From Burkholderiales bacterium (GTDB lineage: Bacteria; Pseudomonadota; Gammaproteobacteria; Burkholderiales; WYBJ01), in NCBI GenBank assembly GCA_022841915.1, contig JALHQN010000004.1, positions 186,001 to 250,000 on the forward strand: a stretch of DNA of 64,000 nt, read 5' to 3'. Under the pieces are notes generated by a model. It saw only the letters and a program-made list of their open reading frames with translations. It was not told the DNA's origin and ran no database searches. Positions 1 through 9,503 of this stretch are shown piece by piece; position 1 is the first letter of the stretch, and every line of letters starts with the position of its first letter. A program made the position numbers and the translations under genes.

Positions 1-180
1 GAGTACTACGCGGCCACGTCGGGGCAAGAGCTGAAGCGTATCTACGAGCACCTGAGCATGCGCATGCTCGTCGAGCGTACGCGCACCGTGGAACTCACCG
101 CCTACCTGGTAGGCATCGGGGCGCTGCTGCTTGCGATCTCCGGGTTCTTCTCGGTGCTCTGGTTCAATCGCGTACTTTGA
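1..180 (+). CDS. C-terminal end of a vWA-type membrane protein (partial)
   Basis: Only the last 59 residues are present; the gene begins before the window. The frame is open from base 1 to TGA at 178-180. It starts with a charged helix (SGQELKRIYEHLS) followed by one hydrophobic segment (about residues 34-55, ending WFNRVL). This matches the C-terminus of BatA/YfbK-like von Willebrand factor A proteins, where the helix after the vWA domain leads into a final membrane anchor. The vWA domain itself is outside the window, so the family call is by resemblance. Two full-length vWA proteins with the same tail architecture occur at 43752-45920. Confidence 0.6.
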   Translation, partial: EYYAATSGQELKRIYEHLSMRMLVERTRTVELTAYLVGIGALLLAISGFFSVLWFNRVL

Positions 181-282
181 CAGCGAGCCGACAGGGTCGC
201 GACTGCGAATGCGGAGCGGACTATCGGTCTTCGCGCAGGCCGGGCGCCGGGAACAACGCCCCCTTGCGGAGGCGGTTGGTGA

Positions 283-1254
283 TCAGTCGACCTTGATGCC
301 CGCGGCTTTGACCACTTTGGCCCACTTCTGGATTTCCGCAGCGACGTAGGCGGCGAATTCCGCTGGCGACGCGCTCGGCGCGGTCACGATGCCCAGCTTG
401 AGCAAGCCTTGTTTCACATCCGGCGCGCCGAGCGCCTTCACCACTTCGGCGTGCAGGCGCTTCACGATCTCGGGCGGCACGCCGGCCGGGACGAAGACGC
501 CGTACCAGTTGTCGGTCGCGAACCCGGGCAGGCCCGCCTCGGCAACGGTGGGCAGATCAGGCATCAGCTCGAAGCGCTGGCTGCCGGCGATGGCGACAGG
601 CCGGACACGCTTGCTGTCGATCGCGGCCGTGGCCGTGGAAACGGTGGAGAAGATCAGCTGGACGTTGCCGCTCATCAGATCGAGCATGGCTGGAGCACCG
701 CCCTTGTAGGGCACGTGAATCATTTTCACGCCGGCGAGCAGGTTGAACAACTCGCCGCCGACATGGTCGGCGGCACCTGGCCCTGAAGAACCGAAGTTGA
801 GTTCCCCGGGCCGAGATTTTGCCAGCGAGATCAATTCTTTTACCGATTTCACCGGCAAGGAGGGATGCACCACCAGTACATTGATGGCGACCACGGCACG
901 ACTGATCGCGGCGAGGTCGCGGACAGGATCGTAGGGCATCTTCTTCATCAGACTCGGGCTGATGGCGATGGGGCCGATGGTTCCGAGCACGATCGTGTGG
1001 CCGTCGGGCGCCGAGCGCGCGGCCAGTTCATTGCCGACCACGCCGCCCGCCCCGCCGCGGTTCTCGACGACCACCTGCTGCCCAAGGGCCGGGCCGAGTT
1101 TTCCGGCGATCGCGCGGGAGGTGTAGTCTGCGCCGCCCCCGGGGGCGGCCGGGCTGATCCAGCGGATCGGCTTGGACGGCCAGGTTTGAGCGAACGAAAC
1201 CGTTGTCATCAACACCAACGTCGTTCCCGCCAGCAATACGCGCATCGTATTCAT
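283..1254 (-). CDS. Bug-family tripartite tricarboxylate receptor (TctC-like)
   Basis: A 323-residue periplasmic binding protein of the Bug family, which binds small carboxylates for TTT-type uptake or sensing. The first ~22 residues form a Sec signal peptide ending SFAQ. The family landmarks are present: WPSKPIRW at the mature N-terminus, the ligand loop PGGGADYTSR, VVENRGGAGG, and VPYKGGAPAMLDL in the second lobe. I chose the ATG at 1252-1254 because GAGGTG lies just upstream; an in-frame start 27 bases earlier has no such site. It stands alone: the nearest upstream gene reads the same way but is 120 bases off and unrelated, and no TctA/TctB genes are near. Confidence 0.9.
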   Translation of the reverse strand: MNTMRVLLAGTTLVLMTTVSFAQTWPSKPIRWISPAAPGGGADYTSRAIAGKLGPALGQQVVVENRGGAGGVVGNELAARSAPDGHTIVLGTIGPIAISPSLMKKMPYDPVRDLAAISRAVVAINVLVVHPSLPVKSVKELISLAKSRPGELNFGSSGPGAADHVGGELFNLLAGVKMIHVPYKGGAPAMLDLMSGNVQLIFSTVSTATAAIDSKRVRPVAIAGSQRFELMPDLPTVAEAGLPGFATDNWYGVFVPAGVPPEIVKRLHAEVVKALGAPDVKQGLLKLGIVTAPSASPAEFAAYVAAEIQKWAKVVKAAGIKVD

Positions 1255-1377
1255 ACTGATCACCTCGGCAGATAGTCGCACCGAAGTTTACTGCAACGGC
1301 GCGAACTGCTCACCTTGCACCACAATCGGGCGGGCGAGCACAGAAAGAGTGCTTGATCGTCGTGCCGCCCTCGTTCC

Positions 1378-2946
1378 TCATCCTTGCCGAGCTGCGGCGG
1401 CTCTGCGCTTCAGGGCGGCCTGCTTGCGCGCCTTGCCCAGATTCCACGCCGGTATCGCAGCCAGCAGAAAGACGATCGCGATCATCAGAAAGCCGTCGCT
1501 GAAGCCGCGTGCAACCGCCTGAGCCTCGATCACCTCGCCGAGGAAGTGTAGTGCGCCCGGCCCGCGGACGTTCTCCGAGACGCCGGCTTCGGCCAGCAGG
1601 CCTTCGACGTCGGAGAGCAGTTCGCGACTCGTCGCGTTGCTGAAACTCTGCGTGGCCGCCATGGCTTCGGCGTGGAACTGCGTACGCTGCTCGACCACGA
1701 CCACCAGAGCGGTCACGCCGCAGGCGCCTCCCAGCTGGCGCATGAAGTTGATGGTGCCCGAGCCTCTGTGCAACTGCTCCGGCGTGAGCGAGCGCAGTGC
1801 CGAGGCGCTGAGCGAGGGCAGGATGAGCGCCATGCCGCAGCGGGCGACGATGATCATGAGCGCGAAGGCGAGGAAGGTGGTGTTCGCATCGGTCCCGCTC
1901 ATGAGGTAGTTGCCCAGCGCGAACATGACCAGGCCGCAGATCACCATCAAGTGCGGCGGCAAGGTGTCGGCCACCCGGCCGAAGATCGACGTGCCCGAGA
2001 TCACCAGCATGCCCGCGGGGACCAACAGCAGGCCGGACAGGAAAGGCGTGAACCCCTGGACCTGCTGCACGTTGACCGGGATCAGGTAGTTGGATGCGAA
2101 ATTGCCCAGGCCGAACACGAATGCGACGATGACGGCCGAGGAGAACTGCGGGATCTTGAAGAGGGAAAAGTCGAGCAGCGGCGTGGCCGAGCGCAATTGC
2201 AGCCAGACGAAGGCGATGGCGCAGGCAAGGCCCATCACCGTCATCAGCACGATCGCATTCGAGTCCCAGCCGAAGCGCTGCCCGTTCGCGCCTGCGGCGA
2301 GGAGGCTCATGAGTGCGCCGACCAGCAGAGAGTAGCCGAGCCAGTCGAACTTCGGCGGCGGGGAGGCGTCTTCCTTGCCCGGCAGGTAGAGCATGCCGAG
2401 AAAGAGCGCGACGACGCAGACGGGAATCGGCACTAGAAAGATTTCGCGCCAGCCCAAGGTATCGATGACCATGCCGCCGATCATCGGTCCGAGCATGGGC
2501 GCGATCTGGATGCCCATGCCGTGAATCGCCATGGCTTGGCCGCGTCGCTCGGGTGGGAATTGCGTGAAGATGAGCGTCATGATCATGGGCTGTACGACGC
2601 CGGCAGAGAACCCCTGCATCACGCGGCCGGCGATCACCATCTCGATGTTGGTGGCGAAGTACACGACCGCCGTGCCGGCGAAGAACACCACGTTGACGAC
2701 GACGAATGCGCCGCGGATCCCGAGGGCACGCGCGAACCAGGCGCTGAGCAACTGGCTGGCGACCATGGTCGCGATGAAACCGGTCGCCAGCCACTGCGCC
2801 TGATCCTGGCCGACGCCGAAAGCGCCCATGACGGTCGGCACGGCCACGTTGGCGATCGTCGCCGAGAGGACCATCGCGATGGCCCCGGCCATGCCGGCGA
2901 TCGTGACGAGCCATTTGTTGACAGGAGAGGCGGCGGCGGTTGGCAA
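1378..2946 (-). CDS. DHA2-family (EmrB/QacA-like) MFS efflux permease
   Basis: A 522-residue inner-membrane protein with about 14 predicted membrane segments, close to the usual EmrB length. The first segment carries ATIANVAVPTV followed by QAQWLATGF, a hallmark of DHA2 proton-coupled drug exporters, and the C-terminal tail is short and basic. Substrates cannot be read from sequence. No EmrA-type membrane-fusion partner or TolC-like gene is adjacent, which is unusual for EmrB-like pumps but common for orphan DHA2 proteins. The frame opens with TTG at 2944-2946 and no clear ribosome-binding site; the first ATG (2890-2892) would cut into the first membrane segment, so TTG is preferred. Confidence 0.88.
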   Translation of the reverse strand: MPTAAASPVNKWLVTIAGMAGAIAMVLSATIANVAVPTVMGAFGVGQDQAQWLATGFIATMVASQLLSAWFARALGIRGAFVVVNVVFFAGTAVVYFATNIEMVIAGRVMQGFSAGVVQPMIMTLIFTQFPPERRGQAMAIHGMGIQIAPMLGPMIGGMVIDTLGWREIFLVPIPVCVVALFLGMLYLPGKEDASPPPKFDWLGYSLLVGALMSLLAAGANGQRFGWDSNAIVLMTVMGLACAIAFVWLQLRSATPLLDFSLFKIPQFSSAVIVAFVFGLGNFASNYLIPVNVQQVQGFTPFLSGLLLVPAGMLVISGTSIFGRVADTLPPHLMVICGLVMFALGNYLMSGTDANTTFLAFALMIIVARCGMALILPSLSASALRSLTPEQLHRGSGTINFMRQLGGACGVTALVVVVEQRTQFHAEAMAATQSFSNATSRELLSDVEGLLAEAGVSENVRGPGALHFLGEVIEAQAVARGFSDGFLMIAIVFLLAAIPAWNLGKARKQAALKRRAAAARQG

Positions 2947-3166
2947 TGAGCTAAAAACGTTTGAATGACGGCTAGGAGCAGGCCGAGGATGGCGTCCGCG
3001 CGCTGTCGGGCGAACGAAGGTGCAGTGCAGCGAACGATTTTAGCGCGGAGAGCCGTCGCTGCGCAGATTTAGCGCGTCGGCGCAGGCGGACTCGTGCGGG
3101 GCGAGACGACGGCTGTCGAGTGGTCCGACGCCATGACGTCTGCGCTGGGGCGTTTCCTTCTCACCT

Positions 3167-3838
3167 CTAAGATTCGGCGATACCCAGTTCCTTGCACAGC
3201 CGGGCGACGGTCGCCTTCACCATCGCCAGTTCGCTCGTGAGCGCAGCGACGTTGGCGCGCAAGGCTTCGATCTCGCCGAGACTCGCACTTTGCGGCGCCG
3301 AGGATGCGGTCGACGCGACATGCGCTTTCTCCACGATCGCGGGCGGCCCCGAAAGCAGATGTGCCCACCGTGGCTCTCGCGAGCCGGCTTGGCGCGCCAG
3401 TTCCACCACGAGCGCGCTCTCGGGTCGCTCGGCAAGCTCTCGGAGAAACGCATCGACGGAGGAGATGTCGGCGAAGCGATGCAGACGCTCCGAGTTGATC
3501 CGCAGTTCGCCCACCGTTTGCGGGCCGCGCAACATCAGCACGGCAAGCAGTGCCGCCGACTGCGGCGGCACGTTCAGCACGCGTCCGAAGTTGTGCGCAT
3601 AACGCATGGCACGCCCCCCGCTGGTTTCGATCACGAGCGACAGGCGCTTGAGGTTGTCCACCGTGGCCTGCACCTCGGCGTCGGTCGCATCGAGCACCGG
3701 ATCGCGGCTCGATTTCTGATTGCAGCCGGCGGTCAGCGCGAGCAGGGTAAGCGGATAGGTGTCGGGCACCGTGTGCTGCTTCTCGATCAGCACGCCGAGG
3801 ACACGGGTTTCTAGCAGGGACAAGACGGGCAGTGTCAT
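3167..3838 (-). CDS. yceH: YceH family protein (DUF480)
   Basis: A 223-residue cytoplasmic protein of the UPF0502/YceH family, whose fold is two winged-helix domains and whose function is not established. Diagnostic pieces are LETRVLGVLIEKQ near the start, DTYPLTLLALTAGCNQ, the SSRDPVL segment, and LMLRGPQTVGELR in the second domain. The final ~35 residues form a heptad-like helix (EIEALRANVAALTSELAMVK), probably a coiled coil. The start ATG at 3836-3838 has AAGG upstream. It is monocistronic between the MFS permease and the CoA-transferase unit. Confidence 0.88.
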   Translation of the reverse strand: MTLPVLSLLETRVLGVLIEKQHTVPDTYPLTLLALTAGCNQKSSRDPVLDATDAEVQATVDNLKRLSLVIETSGGRAMRYAHNFGRVLNVPPQSAALLAVLMLRGPQTVGELRINSERLHRFADISSVDAFLRELAERPESALVVELARQAGSREPRWAHLLSGPPAIVEKAHVASTASSAPQSASLGEIEALRANVAALTSELAMVKATVARLCKELGIAES

Positions 3839-4025
3839 GGCAGATGGCCTTCGAAACGAGCTTTCGTGCCGCCGATGTTAGCGGCTTTCGCCTTGGGCGC
3901 AGTGGCGTAAACGGGCCGACCGTGCAGCCGATTTTCTGTAGCGACGAAGCGCGCAAAAACTCGCCAGGCGCGAGCGGCGCAAATGATCACCGGCCCTGGC
4001 GGTTGCGCAGGACCGGTGCGGAAGT

Positions 4026-4050
4026 GGCGCCTGGCTTGGGGCCAGGCGCC
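4026..4050 (-). terminator. Intrinsic-type terminator hairpin
   Basis: A perfect 10-bp stem (GGCGCCTGGC pairing with GCCAGGCGCC) with a 5-base loop lies 15 bases past the stop of the CoA-transferase at 4066. There is no strong T-run, so termination strength is uncertain. Confidence 0.6.
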
Positions 4051-4065
4051 GGCACTACGGACGCG

Positions 4066-5271
4066 TCAGGCGATCGCACCACTGGCGCGCAGCTCCTGCA
4101 TCTGCGCATCGGTGTAACCGAAGCTGCGCAGAATCTCGTCGGTATGCTCGCCGGCATCCGGGGTGGGTCGGCGGATCTTCCTCGCCGTATCGTGCATGTT
4201 GATCGGCGATGCGACGATCTTGAAGTCGCCCCGCACCGGATGCGAGGCCGGTGCGGCCATCCCGAGATGCTGGACCTGCGGGTCGGCGAAGGTCTGGTCG
4301 ATGGTGTAGATCGGCCCGCAAGGCACGCCGGCTTCTTCGAACAGTTCCACCCAGTGCGTCGACGACTTGTGCTGCGTGATTTCGCTGATCGCATCGTTGA
4401 CCGCCTTGCGGTCCTGGGTGCGCTTCTGGCGCGTGCTCCACTCCGGCTTCTCCTTCCACTCCGGGTGGCCGATGGCATCGCAGAAGCGCTGCCAGGGGCG
4501 CTCGCCCGCCGCCGCGATGTTGATGTGGCCGTCGCTGGTGGGAAAGACGCCAGTCGGTGTGCCGGTCGGATGATCGTTGCCCGCCTGCTTGGCCACTTCG
4601 CCCTTCATGAGCCAGCGCGAGGCCTGGAAGTCGAGCATGAAGATGGTCGATTCGAGCAGGCTGGTATGCACCCACCGGCCCACGCCGGTGCGAGTGCGGT
4701 CGAACAGCGCCATCATGATCGCGAGCGCGAGCAGATTGCCCGAGGTGAGATCGGCGATCGCGATGCCGACCCGGACCGGACCCTGGCCGGGCAAACCGGT
4801 GACCGACATCAATCCGCCCATGCCTTGCACGATCTGATCGACGCCGGCGCGCTTGCCGTACGGGCCGGTCTGGCCGAACCCGCTGATGCTGCCGTACACG
4901 ATGCGCGGATTGACTTTGCGCACGTCGTCGTAAGAGACGCCGAGCCGGTGCTTTACTTCGGCCCGCATGTTCTCCACGATGACATCGGCTTTCTCGACCA
5001 TCTTCATGAAGACGGCGCGGCCGGCATCGGATTTCAGGTTGATGTGCATCGCACGCTTGTTCCGGTGCAGGTTCTGGAAATCGAAGCCGTCGCGGCGTCC
5101 GATTTCGTCCTCGCCTTGGGAGGGCGGCTCGATGCGGATGACGTTCGCCCCCCAGTCGGCGAGATGGCGAACGCACGTCGGGCCCGCCCGCGCCAGCGTC
5201 AGATCGAGTACCGTCACGCCGGAAAGGGGAAGATGGGCGTCGCCGCCGGTATTCTGAGTGTTGTTTGTCAT
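4066..5271 (-). CDS. Family III CoA-transferase (CaiB/BaiF)
   Basis: A 401-residue cytoplasmic enzyme expected to transfer CoA between acyl-CoA and a free carboxylate. Family features include VLDLTLARAGPTCVRHLADWGANVIRIE cut short here as LADWGANVIRIE, then NKRAMHINL, SGFGQTGPY, and the catalytic aspartate in VGIAIADLTSG followed 20 residues later by TGVG. Start ATG 5269-5271 has GGAGGT upstream. It is the last gene of a minus-strand unit: Bug receptor (6239), FAH hydrolase (5402), then this gene 130 bases on. That order suggests uptake, then activation and cleavage of one organic acid. The acid is unknown. Confidence 0.9.
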   Translation of the reverse strand: MTNNTQNTGGDAHLPLSGVTVLDLTLARAGPTCVRHLADWGANVIRIEPPSQGEDEIGRRDGFDFQNLHRNKRAMHINLKSDAGRAVFMKMVEKADVIVENMRAEVKHRLGVSYDDVRKVNPRIVYGSISGFGQTGPYGKRAGVDQIVQGMGGLMSVTGLPGQGPVRVGIAIADLTSGNLLALAIMMALFDRTRTGVGRWVHTSLLESTIFMLDFQASRWLMKGEVAKQAGNDHPTGTPTGVFPTSDGHINIAAAGERPWQRFCDAIGHPEWKEKPEWSTRQKRTQDRKAVNDAISEITQHKSSTHWVELFEEAGVPCGPIYTIDQTFADPQVQHLGMAAPASHPVRGDFKIVASPINMHDTARKIRRPTPDAGEHTDEILRSFGYTDAQMQELRASGAIA

Positions 5272-5401
5272 GTGACCTCCGAAGTAAGTGTTGTGAGGCT
5301 GTTGAGGCACGGCACCTTCGGGCGAGGGGGCGTTTGAAGCGCTTCTCGCTCGATGAATCTTGCTCGTCGCGACCCGGGGGGGCGGGGCTTGTCGATAGGG
5401 A

Positions 5402-6190
5402 TCAGTCCTCGGCGACGACCTTGTTGCGCAGCGTGCCGATGCCGGTGATGTCGATTTCGCACACATCGCCCGGCTTCATGTTCTGCGGCGAGCCGTCGGT
5501 GCCCATCCACATGACATCACCCGGATAAAGTGTGCAGTACTTGCTGACCTCGGCGATGTACGTCTCGACGTCGTGGATCATGTCGGCCGTGGCGAAGCGA
5601 TCGACCTCCTTCCCGTTCAGGCGGATGACGGTGGTCATCTTGCGGTAGTCGAGGTCGGTGACGATCCATGGTCCCATGGGCTTGAACGTGTCCGAGTTCT
5701 TCGCTCGCCACATCGTGCGATCGCCGCGCTGCCAGGTGCGCTCGCTCACGTCGTTGCCGATGGTCCAGCCGAAGACATGATCGAGCGCCTTGTCCTGTGC
5801 AATGTGCTTGCCCTGCTTGCCGATGATCGCAACCAGTTCGCCCTCGTATTGGAACATCTCGCCCGCGTCCCTGGGCTTGACGATGGGATCCTCGTGCGCG
5901 CAAAGCGCGTTGTTCGTGCGGTAGCCGATGTCGGGCCTTTCCGGGAACACCGGCTCGACACCCCGGCGCTTGGCCGAGGCGATGATGTGCTCGCGATAAT
6001 TGATGCCCACGCAATAGAACGTCGGCGGCACCACCGGAACGAGCAGCTTCACCGAAGCGAGCGGATGCTTCGTCGAGGACAACCGATGGGCACCCCAGGG
6101 CGTGCCGTCGACGGCGACGACATCGTCTCCTTCGATCTTGCCATAGGCAACTTGGTCGCCCGCCTGGAAGCGACACCATTTCGTAGTCAT
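5402..6190 (-). CDS. Fumarylacetoacetate hydrolase (FAH) family protein
   Basis: A 262-residue FAH-superfamily enzyme. Members cleave or hydrate 2-oxo acids, for example acylpyruvate hydrolases and 2-keto-4-pentenoate hydratases. The family core is clear: CVGINYREH, then a metal-binding segment with the E-x-E pattern in MFQYEGELVAIIG, the downstream GWTIGNDVSER with its Asp, and GDVMWMGTDGSPQNMKPGD near the end. AGGAGG precedes the ATG at 6188-6190. It sits 48 bases after the Bug receptor gene and before a CoA-transferase, most likely in one transcript. The exact reaction cannot be assigned. Confidence 0.9.
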   Translation of the reverse strand: MTTKWCRFQAGDQVAYGKIEGDDVVAVDGTPWGAHRLSSTKHPLASVKLLVPVVPPTFYCVGINYREHIIASAKRRGVEPVFPERPDIGYRTNNALCAHEDPIVKPRDAGEMFQYEGELVAIIGKQGKHIAQDKALDHVFGWTIGNDVSERTWQRGDRTMWRAKNSDTFKPMGPWIVTDLDYRKMTTVIRLNGKEVDRFATADMIHDVETYIAEVSKYCTLYPGDVMWMGTDGSPQNMKPGDVCEIDITGIGTLRNKVVAED

Positions 6191-6238
6191 GTTCCATCCT
6201 CCTTTGGTCTGTCGTCGATCCGCAAGGGCCACGGCGCC

Positions 6239-7222
6239 TTACTCAGGCTTGATCCCTGCGGTGCTCACGATCTTCGCGATCTTCGCCACTTCGGCACGGA
6301 AGAAGACACCGAACTCTTCGCTGCCCAGAGGCGCGGGTTCCATTCCGGCCGCCAGCAACCTGTCGCGCACCTCCTTGGTTTGAAGAATGCGCACGCTCTC
6401 CGAGCTGAGTTTCGCCAGGATGTCGCGCGGCATGCCGGCCGGTCCGAACGAACCGAACCAGACATCGTTCGCGAAACCCGGCACGCCCGCCTCGGCAACG
6501 GTCGGAATGTCGGGCTCGGCGATCGAGCGTTGTGCGCCGACGACTGCGAGCGTGCGCAACTTTCCGCTGCGCGCGTGCGGCATCGCGGAGGTCAGGCTGG
6601 CCGCGCTCACGGACACGCGCCCGCCGATCAGGTCGAGCATGCTCGGTGCCGTGCCCTTGTACGGAACGTGCACGATCTTGGTGCCGGCCATCGAGTTGAA
6701 CAGTTCGAGCGTCAGGTGCTGGGGGCCGCCGACGCCCGAGGTGCTGAACAGCAGTTCGCCGGGGCGAGCCTTGGCGAAGGCGATCAATTCCTTGATCGAC
6801 TTCACCGGCACCGAGGGGTGAACCACGATGACGTTGTGGGCCACCACATAGCGCGCGATCGGGACGAAGCTCTTGTGGACATCAAAGGGAAGCTGCTTGT
6901 AGAACGATGGGCTGATCGCGTGGCCGAGCGAAGTCACCAACAGCGTGTACCCGTCGGGCGGGGCCTTGGCGACCAGATCGGCGCCGATCGTGCCGCCTGC
7001 GCCGGGCCGGTTCTCGGCGACGACTTGCTGCCCCCAGGCCTCGGTCAATTTCTGGCCCACCAGGCGGCCGCTGGTGTCGACGCCGCCCCCGGGTGCGAGC
7101 GCGATGACCATGCGCAGCGGGCGACTGGGGAAATTCGCCGCCGTGCTCTGCGCGACCGCGTCCGCCAACATGCCGCCCATCATTGCGATCACGCCCAGGG
7201 GCGCATAGATGCTTCTGGTCAT
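6239..7222 (-). CDS. Bug-family receptor, first gene of the FAH/CoA-transferase unit
   Basis: A 327-residue exported binding protein with a signal peptide through ADAVAQ. Mature landmarks are FPSRPLRMVIALAPGGGVD, AENRPGAGGTIGADLVAK, PPDGYTLL and VPYKGTAPSMLDL. AGGAG lies 10 bases before the ATG at 7220-7222. It leads a co-directional unit with the FAH hydrolase and the CoA-transferase downstream, which makes it the likely substrate-capture protein for that pathway. The ligand is unknown; the aspartate of the PGGGVD loop is present. Confidence 0.9.
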   Translation of the reverse strand: MTRSIYAPLGVIAMMGGMLADAVAQSTAANFPSRPLRMVIALAPGGGVDTSGRLVGQKLTEAWGQQVVAENRPGAGGTIGADLVAKAPPDGYTLLVTSLGHAISPSFYKQLPFDVHKSFVPIARYVVAHNVIVVHPSVPVKSIKELIAFAKARPGELLFSTSGVGGPQHLTLELFNSMAGTKIVHVPYKGTAPSMLDLIGGRVSVSAASLTSAMPHARSGKLRTLAVVGAQRSIAEPDIPTVAEAGVPGFANDVWFGSFGPAGMPRDILAKLSSESVRILQTKEVRDRLLAAGMEPAPLGSEEFGVFFRAEVAKIAKIVSTAGIKPE

Positions 7223-7382
7223 CGTTCGGTTCTCCTGATCAGTCGAGGCTGGCGCATTGCGCCATCGTGATTCCGGCGTCAGGATAGGCTATCCCCCCGG
7301 CCGTTCGCAACGTGCGCGTCCTTCGTGCCGCTTCGCGCCAGCTTCACGGCGGCGCAGTCTCGTCGCAGACTCGAGTGCTAAC

Positions 7383-8345
7383 ATGCGGACTCCCCTCTTT
7401 GCCCATGGACCAGCCATCGTGCGCATCACGCTGATCGAGAATTTTCGTGCGGTGTTCTATACGCCTTTCTATGCCGCGCTGTCGCGCCATGCTTACGAGG
7501 CCGAGGGTCTCGATGTCGAGATTCGCATGTCGCCCGATCCCTCGAAGACCCTGCAGCAGCTCGGTGCCGACGCCGTGTCGTGGGGCGGCCCGATGCGCCT
7601 CTTGTTCAACCACGATCGCGACCCGAACAGCCAGGCGGTCGCATTCTGCGAGGCGATCGGGCGCGATCCGTTCTATGTCATGGGCCGTGTGCCGAATGCG
7701 GGCTACCACCCTCGAGACCTCATTGGCCGACGCGTGGCGGTGGTCAGCGAGGTGCCGACACCCTGGATCTGTCTGCAGCAGGATGTGCGGCTCGCCGGCG
7801 AGGATCCGGCGCGGATCGAATTGGCGGCATCCGGGACCATGGCCGAAAATGCCGCGCGCTTGCGCAGCGGCGAACTGGACGTGATTCAGGTGTTCGAGCC
7901 CTACGCAAGACAGCTGCTCGACGATGGCGCGGGCCACATCTGGTATGCGGCCGCGACTCGAGGGCCCTCGACCTACACGACGCTCAATACTACTCGCGGG
8001 TTCATCGAGCGCCATCCCGATACCGTCCTTCGCATGACCCGGGCGATGTTTCGCACGCTGCAATGGATGGACGCCAATGACGGCGCAACCGTGGCCAAGA
8101 CCGTGGCCGGATGGTTTCCGGATTTGCCCGAGGCGACCCTGGCGGCGTGCTGCACCGACTACAAGGCCCGAGGCGTATGGAACAGCTCGCCGGTCATGAA
8201 GCGCGAGGGCTTCGACTGGCTGCGCGACGCCATGCAGGCGAGCGGCGACATCGGTCGGCGCATCCCGTTCGAGGAGTGCGTCGACATGCGCTATGCGCAG
8301 CAGGTGGTGGCCGAGGAGGGGGCGGCGGGCAAGCCTTCGTCGTAG
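7383..8345 (+). CDS. NMT1/THI5-like (SsuA-type) substrate-binding protein without signal peptide
   Basis: About 320 residues with the type 2 periplasmic-binding fold typical of NMT1/THI5-like proteins: IENFRAVFYTPFYAAL near the N-terminus, then DVEIRMSPDPSKTLQQL, a VSWGGPMRLL pocket strand, DLIGRRVAVVSEVPTPW, and RLRSGELDVIQVFEPYA. Neither the ATG at 7383 nor an alternative GTG at 7419 gives a signal peptide, so the product may stay in the cytoplasm, unlike a classical ABC receptor. No ABC permease or ATPase is adjacent. It diverges from the Bug/FAH unit, suggesting shared regulation or a link to that pathway; this is inference. Confidence 0.75.
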   Translation: MRTPLFAHGPAIVRITLIENFRAVFYTPFYAALSRHAYEAEGLDVEIRMSPDPSKTLQQLGADAVSWGGPMRLLFNHDRDPNSQAVAFCEAIGRDPFYVMGRVPNAGYHPRDLIGRRVAVVSEVPTPWICLQQDVRLAGEDPARIELAASGTMAENAARLRSGELDVIQVFEPYARQLLDDGAGHIWYAAATRGPSTYTTLNTTRGFIERHPDTVLRMTRAMFRTLQWMDANDGATVAKTVAGWFPDLPEATLAACCTDYKARGVWNSSPVMKREGFDWLRDAMQASGDIGRRIPFEECVDMRYAQQVVAEEGAAGKPSS

Positions 8346-8386
8346 CCCGTCGCTTCGCTGCGCCGAAGGGGTGGGCCAGCGTTCTG

Positions 8387-8415
8387 GCGCTCGGGGCCGG
8401 GCCTGCCCCGAGCGC
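8387..8415. terminator. Hairpin between convergent genes
   Basis: An 11-bp perfect stem (GCGCTCGGGGC with GCCCCGAGCGC) and 7-base loop lies between the NMT1-like gene (+) and the Bug receptor at 8464 (-). A bidirectional terminator is the simplest reading; there is no T-run. Confidence 0.55.
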
Positions 8416-8463
8416 GCCCAGCAAGGACGGCGCGGCGCCTGCTCAGGTGGGACCGGGAGGCGG

Positions 8464-9441
8464 CTACTCCGCCTTGATGTCGGCTTCCTTCACGACCCGC
8501 GCCCAACGTTTCACTTCGGAGGCGATCGCCTCGCGGAACTCGTCGGGACTGCTCGCGATGATCTCCAGGCCGAGCGCGGCGAATCGATCCTGGTTCGCGG
8601 GATCGCGCAAGACGCGTCGAACATCGGTGGACAAGCGCTCGACGACGGGCTTGGGCGTGCCGCGCGTGGCGAGGATGCCTTGCCAGTCGCGCACGATGAG
8701 GTTCGGGACGCCGGCTTCGGCCATCGTCGGCACGTCGGGCAACTGGGTCGAACGTTCCTTCGAAGAGACGGCCAGCGCCCGCAACCGGTTGTTCTTGATG
8801 AATCCGATGGAGGAAGTCATCGAGGCGAAACTCAGCGAGACGTTGCCGCCCAGCAAGTCGGCGATGGCCGGGCCTCCGCCCTTATAAGGCACGTGCGTCA
8901 TCTTGATGCCCGTGGTCAGGCCGAAGAACTCGCCGACCAGATGCGGCGCGCCGCCGATGCCGGAAGAGGCGAAAGTCAGTTCGCGCGGCTTGGCCTTTGC
9001 CGCGGCGATGACGTCCTTCACCGAGGTGATCGGAGACTTCACGTTGACCACGAGGACGTTGCCCACGGCAGCCGTCATGCTGACGGGTTCGAAGTCGCGC
9101 AGGACGTCGAAGGGAAGCTTGATCAAGCTCGGATTGACCGAGAAGCGCAGCGACACCAGCACCAGCGTATGGCCGTCGGGATTGGCGCGAGCGACCAGCT
9201 CCGTGCCGATGATTTCACCGCCGCCCGGACGATTGTCCACCAATACCTGCTGGCCCCACGCCTCCGAGAGCCGCTGGCCCAGGATACGGGCCATGCCATC
9301 GCTGCTGCCTCCCGGTGGAACAGGAACGACGAGCCGCACGTTGCGGCTAGGGAATTGCGCCGAGGTTTGTGCCTGCACGAGGGCGCTGGCTGCAACGATG
9401 GGCAGCACCCAGAGGGTGCGCAGAGGTCTGGAGGCGGTCAT
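8464..9441 (-). CDS. Bug-family receptor (third of a tandem trio)
   Basis: A 325-residue exported binding protein. The mature part has NVRLVVPVPPGGSSD, VDNRPGGGEIIGTELV, NPDGHTLVL, and VPYKGGGPAIADLLGG. The ATG at 9439-9441 gives a conventional signal peptide (MTASRPLRTLW to VQAQ) but has only a weak ribosome-binding site; an in-frame ATG 36 bases upstream is possible. It is the last of three Bug genes reading leftward (10578, 9504, 8464) with gaps of 93 and 62 bases, so the three may be cotranscribed. Confidence 0.88.
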   Translation of the reverse strand: MTASRPLRTLWVLPIVAASALVQAQTSAQFPSRNVRLVVPVPPGGSSDGMARILGQRLSEAWGQQVLVDNRPGGGEIIGTELVARANPDGHTLVLVSLRFSVNPSLIKLPFDVLRDFEPVSMTAAVGNVLVVNVKSPITSVKDVIAAAKAKPRELTFASSGIGGAPHLVGEFFGLTTGIKMTHVPYKGGGPAIADLLGGNVSLSFASMTSSIGFIKNNRLRALAVSSKERSTQLPDVPTMAEAGVPNLIVRDWQGILATRGTPKPVVERLSTDVRRVLRDPANQDRFAALGLEIIASSPDEFREAIASEVKRWARVVKEADIKAE

Positions 9442-9503
9442 GCGCGTAATTCCATTCGAAACGGAGGAAAATGGCATTCAAGTATAGGCCATGCAGCACG
9501 AGA

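Noticed and set aside
1310-2914. Long minus-strand frame overlapping the DHA2 permease
   Set aside because: Composition is Arg/His/Gly-rich, typical of a shifted frame in high-GC DNA; the permease frame has clear membrane segments and motifs.
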